7,343 nt of DNA from JAZQLP01 sp045629205. Its GTDB lineage: Bacteria; Bacillota; Clostridia; Oscillospirales; UBA644. Below the pieces are notes generated by a model. The model did not search any database. It was given only the letters and a program-made list of their open reading frames with translations, and was not told the DNA's origin. The stretch lies in assembly GCA_045629205.1 (NCBI GenBank), contig JAZQQT010000090.1:1-7343 (forward strand). Reading direction: 5' to 3'. The position numbers were made by a program, and so were the translations under genes. Below, piece by piece: positions 7,063 to 7,343 of the stretch. Every line of letters starts with the position of its first letter. Within the stretch, counting starts at the first letter, position 1.

Positions 7063-7136
7063 GGAGGCATAGCTCAGTTGGTCAGAGCGCACGGTTCACA
7101 TCCGTGAGGTCATGGGTTCGAGCCCCCTCGTCTCCA
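7063..7136 (+). tRNA. tRNA-Val (anticodon CAC)
   Basis: A 74-nt cloverleaf can be drawn by hand. The acceptor 5' side is GGAGGCA (7063-7069), then T8 and A9, then the D stem GCTC/GAGC (7072-7075, 7085-7088). The anticodon stem CACGG/CCGTG (7090-7094, 7102-7106) encloses the loop TTCACAT with anticodon CAC (7097-7099), which reads the valine codon GUG. A 5-nt variable loop and a T arm with loop TTCGAGC (7117-7123) follow. The discriminator base is A7136 and CCA is not encoded. Two stem positions do not pair: A7069 with C7129 at the base of the acceptor stem, and T7113 with C7127 in the T stem. There is also a G-T pair at 7067/7131. The identity is clear from the anticodon, but the mismatches leave full function somewhat open. 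Confidence 0.88.
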
Positions 7137-7137
7137 T

Positions 7138-7181
7138 CAATAAAAAAGTATTTTGTCTTATGACAAAAGACTTTTTTATTG
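7138..7181. terminator. Long hairpin terminator after the tRNA gene
   Basis: A nearly perfect 44-nt hairpin starts 2 nt after the tRNA. CAATAAAAAAGT (7138-7149) pairs fully with ACTTTTTTATTG (7170-7181). One A-G mismatch follows, then TTTTGTC (7151-7157) pairs with GACAAAA (7162-7168) around a TTAT loop. The GACAAAA...ACTTTTTT side gives a T-run in plus-strand transcripts, and the A-run on the left gives one on the minus strand, so it could stop transcription from both sides. Confidence 0.8.
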
Positions 7182-7343
7182 AACGATGTGTTCCGCAAGC
7201 GGAACGTGATGGCGTGATGTGTCCTTCGGACGTGATGTGCGCTTCGCGCGTGATAGTTACTTCGGCGGAACACATCACATCACTTTGCGGTGAAACCGCA
7301 AAACATCACTGCGAACATCGTGAGCTGCATCACTGTGCCGCAC
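7182..7343. repeat. Array of mini-hairpins with GTGATGT linkers that flips orientation (runs off the edge)
   Basis: This gene-free stretch is built from short perfect palindromes joined by a repeated linker. Hairpins on the left are GTTCCGC-AA-GCGGAAC (7190-7205), GTCC-TTC-GGAC (7221-7231) and GCGC-TTC-GCGC (7239-7249), joined by GTGATGT or GTGAT (7214-7220, 7232-7238, 7250-7254). A degenerate unit lies at 7256-7271. From 7271 the linkers read ACATCAC (7272-7278, 7277-7283, 7303-7309), the reverse complement. The next hairpin, TTTGCGGT-GAA-ACCGCAAA (7284-7302), has loop GAA, the complement of TTC. A weaker unit GCGA-ACA-TCGT (7311-7321) and a GTG...CAC palindrome at the edge follow. A larger dyad links GATGTGTTCCGC (7185-7196) with GCGGAACACATC (7265-7276). 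Stem sequences differ while linker and loop persist, so it resembles a REP-like or small palindromic mobile element. No open frame here looks real. Confidence 0.8.

Noticed and set aside
7082..7278. Minus-strand open frames giving peptides such as GARTHDLTDVNRAL
   Set aside because: They are antisense to the tRNA gene and the hairpin array. This peptide type is a familiar false call opposite tRNA genes, and there is no plausible ribosome binding site or domain.
7182..7343. CRISPR array
   Set aside because: The repeated linker is only 7-8 nt, the intervening segments are self-complementary stems of varying length rather than unique spacers of constant size, and orientation flips midway.

Overview
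The window looks like a piece of chromosome from a low-to-moderate GC Gram-positive anaerobe of the class Clostridia, probably an uncultivated gut-type lineage. The clues are the gene order hprK-murB-whiA-dnaE, a short 'archaeal/eukaryote-like' (type 3) prolyl-tRNA synthetase, AGGAGG-like ribosome binding sites, sigma-A style promoters and U-tailed terminators. This placement is inferred from gene content, not from a search.

Left half, minus strand (1-4274): one tightly packed operon read right to left, from a good promoter at 4246-4274. The order is hprK (HPr kinase/phosphorylase, carbon catabolite control), murB (UDP-N-acetylenolpyruvoylglucosamine reductase, cell wall precursors), whiA (DNA-binding regulator) and dnaE (replicative DNA polymerase III alpha subunit, cut by the window edge). 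Junctions are 1 nt apart (hprK/murB), overlapping by 1 nt (murB/whiA) and 2 nt apart (whiA/dnaE), so the genes are almost certainly co-transcribed and translationally coupled. The operon ties carbon sensing, wall synthesis, cell-cycle/division control and replication together. It lacks rapZ, yvcK and ptsH/crh, which often sit between murB and dnaE in relatives.

Middle (4216-4452): a divergent intergenic region with back-to-back promoters for hprK (minus) and proS (plus). An imperfect long inverted repeat (4356-4420) covers the proS promoter.

Right half, plus strand (4453-7008): proS, then 21 nt later a membrane-anchored NodB-family polysaccharide deacetylase with a coiled-coil stalk, closed by a clear Rho-independent terminator at 6967-7008.

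Right end (7017-7343): a stand-alone tRNA-Val(CAC) gene with its own promoter and a long hairpin terminator. Two mismatched stem positions make the tRNA look slightly eroded. It is followed by a dense array of mini-hairpins joined by GTGATGT linkers. The array reverses orientation partway along (linkers become ACATCAC), is cut by the window edge, and is the least explained sequence here. No stretch longer than 300 bases lacks a gene.
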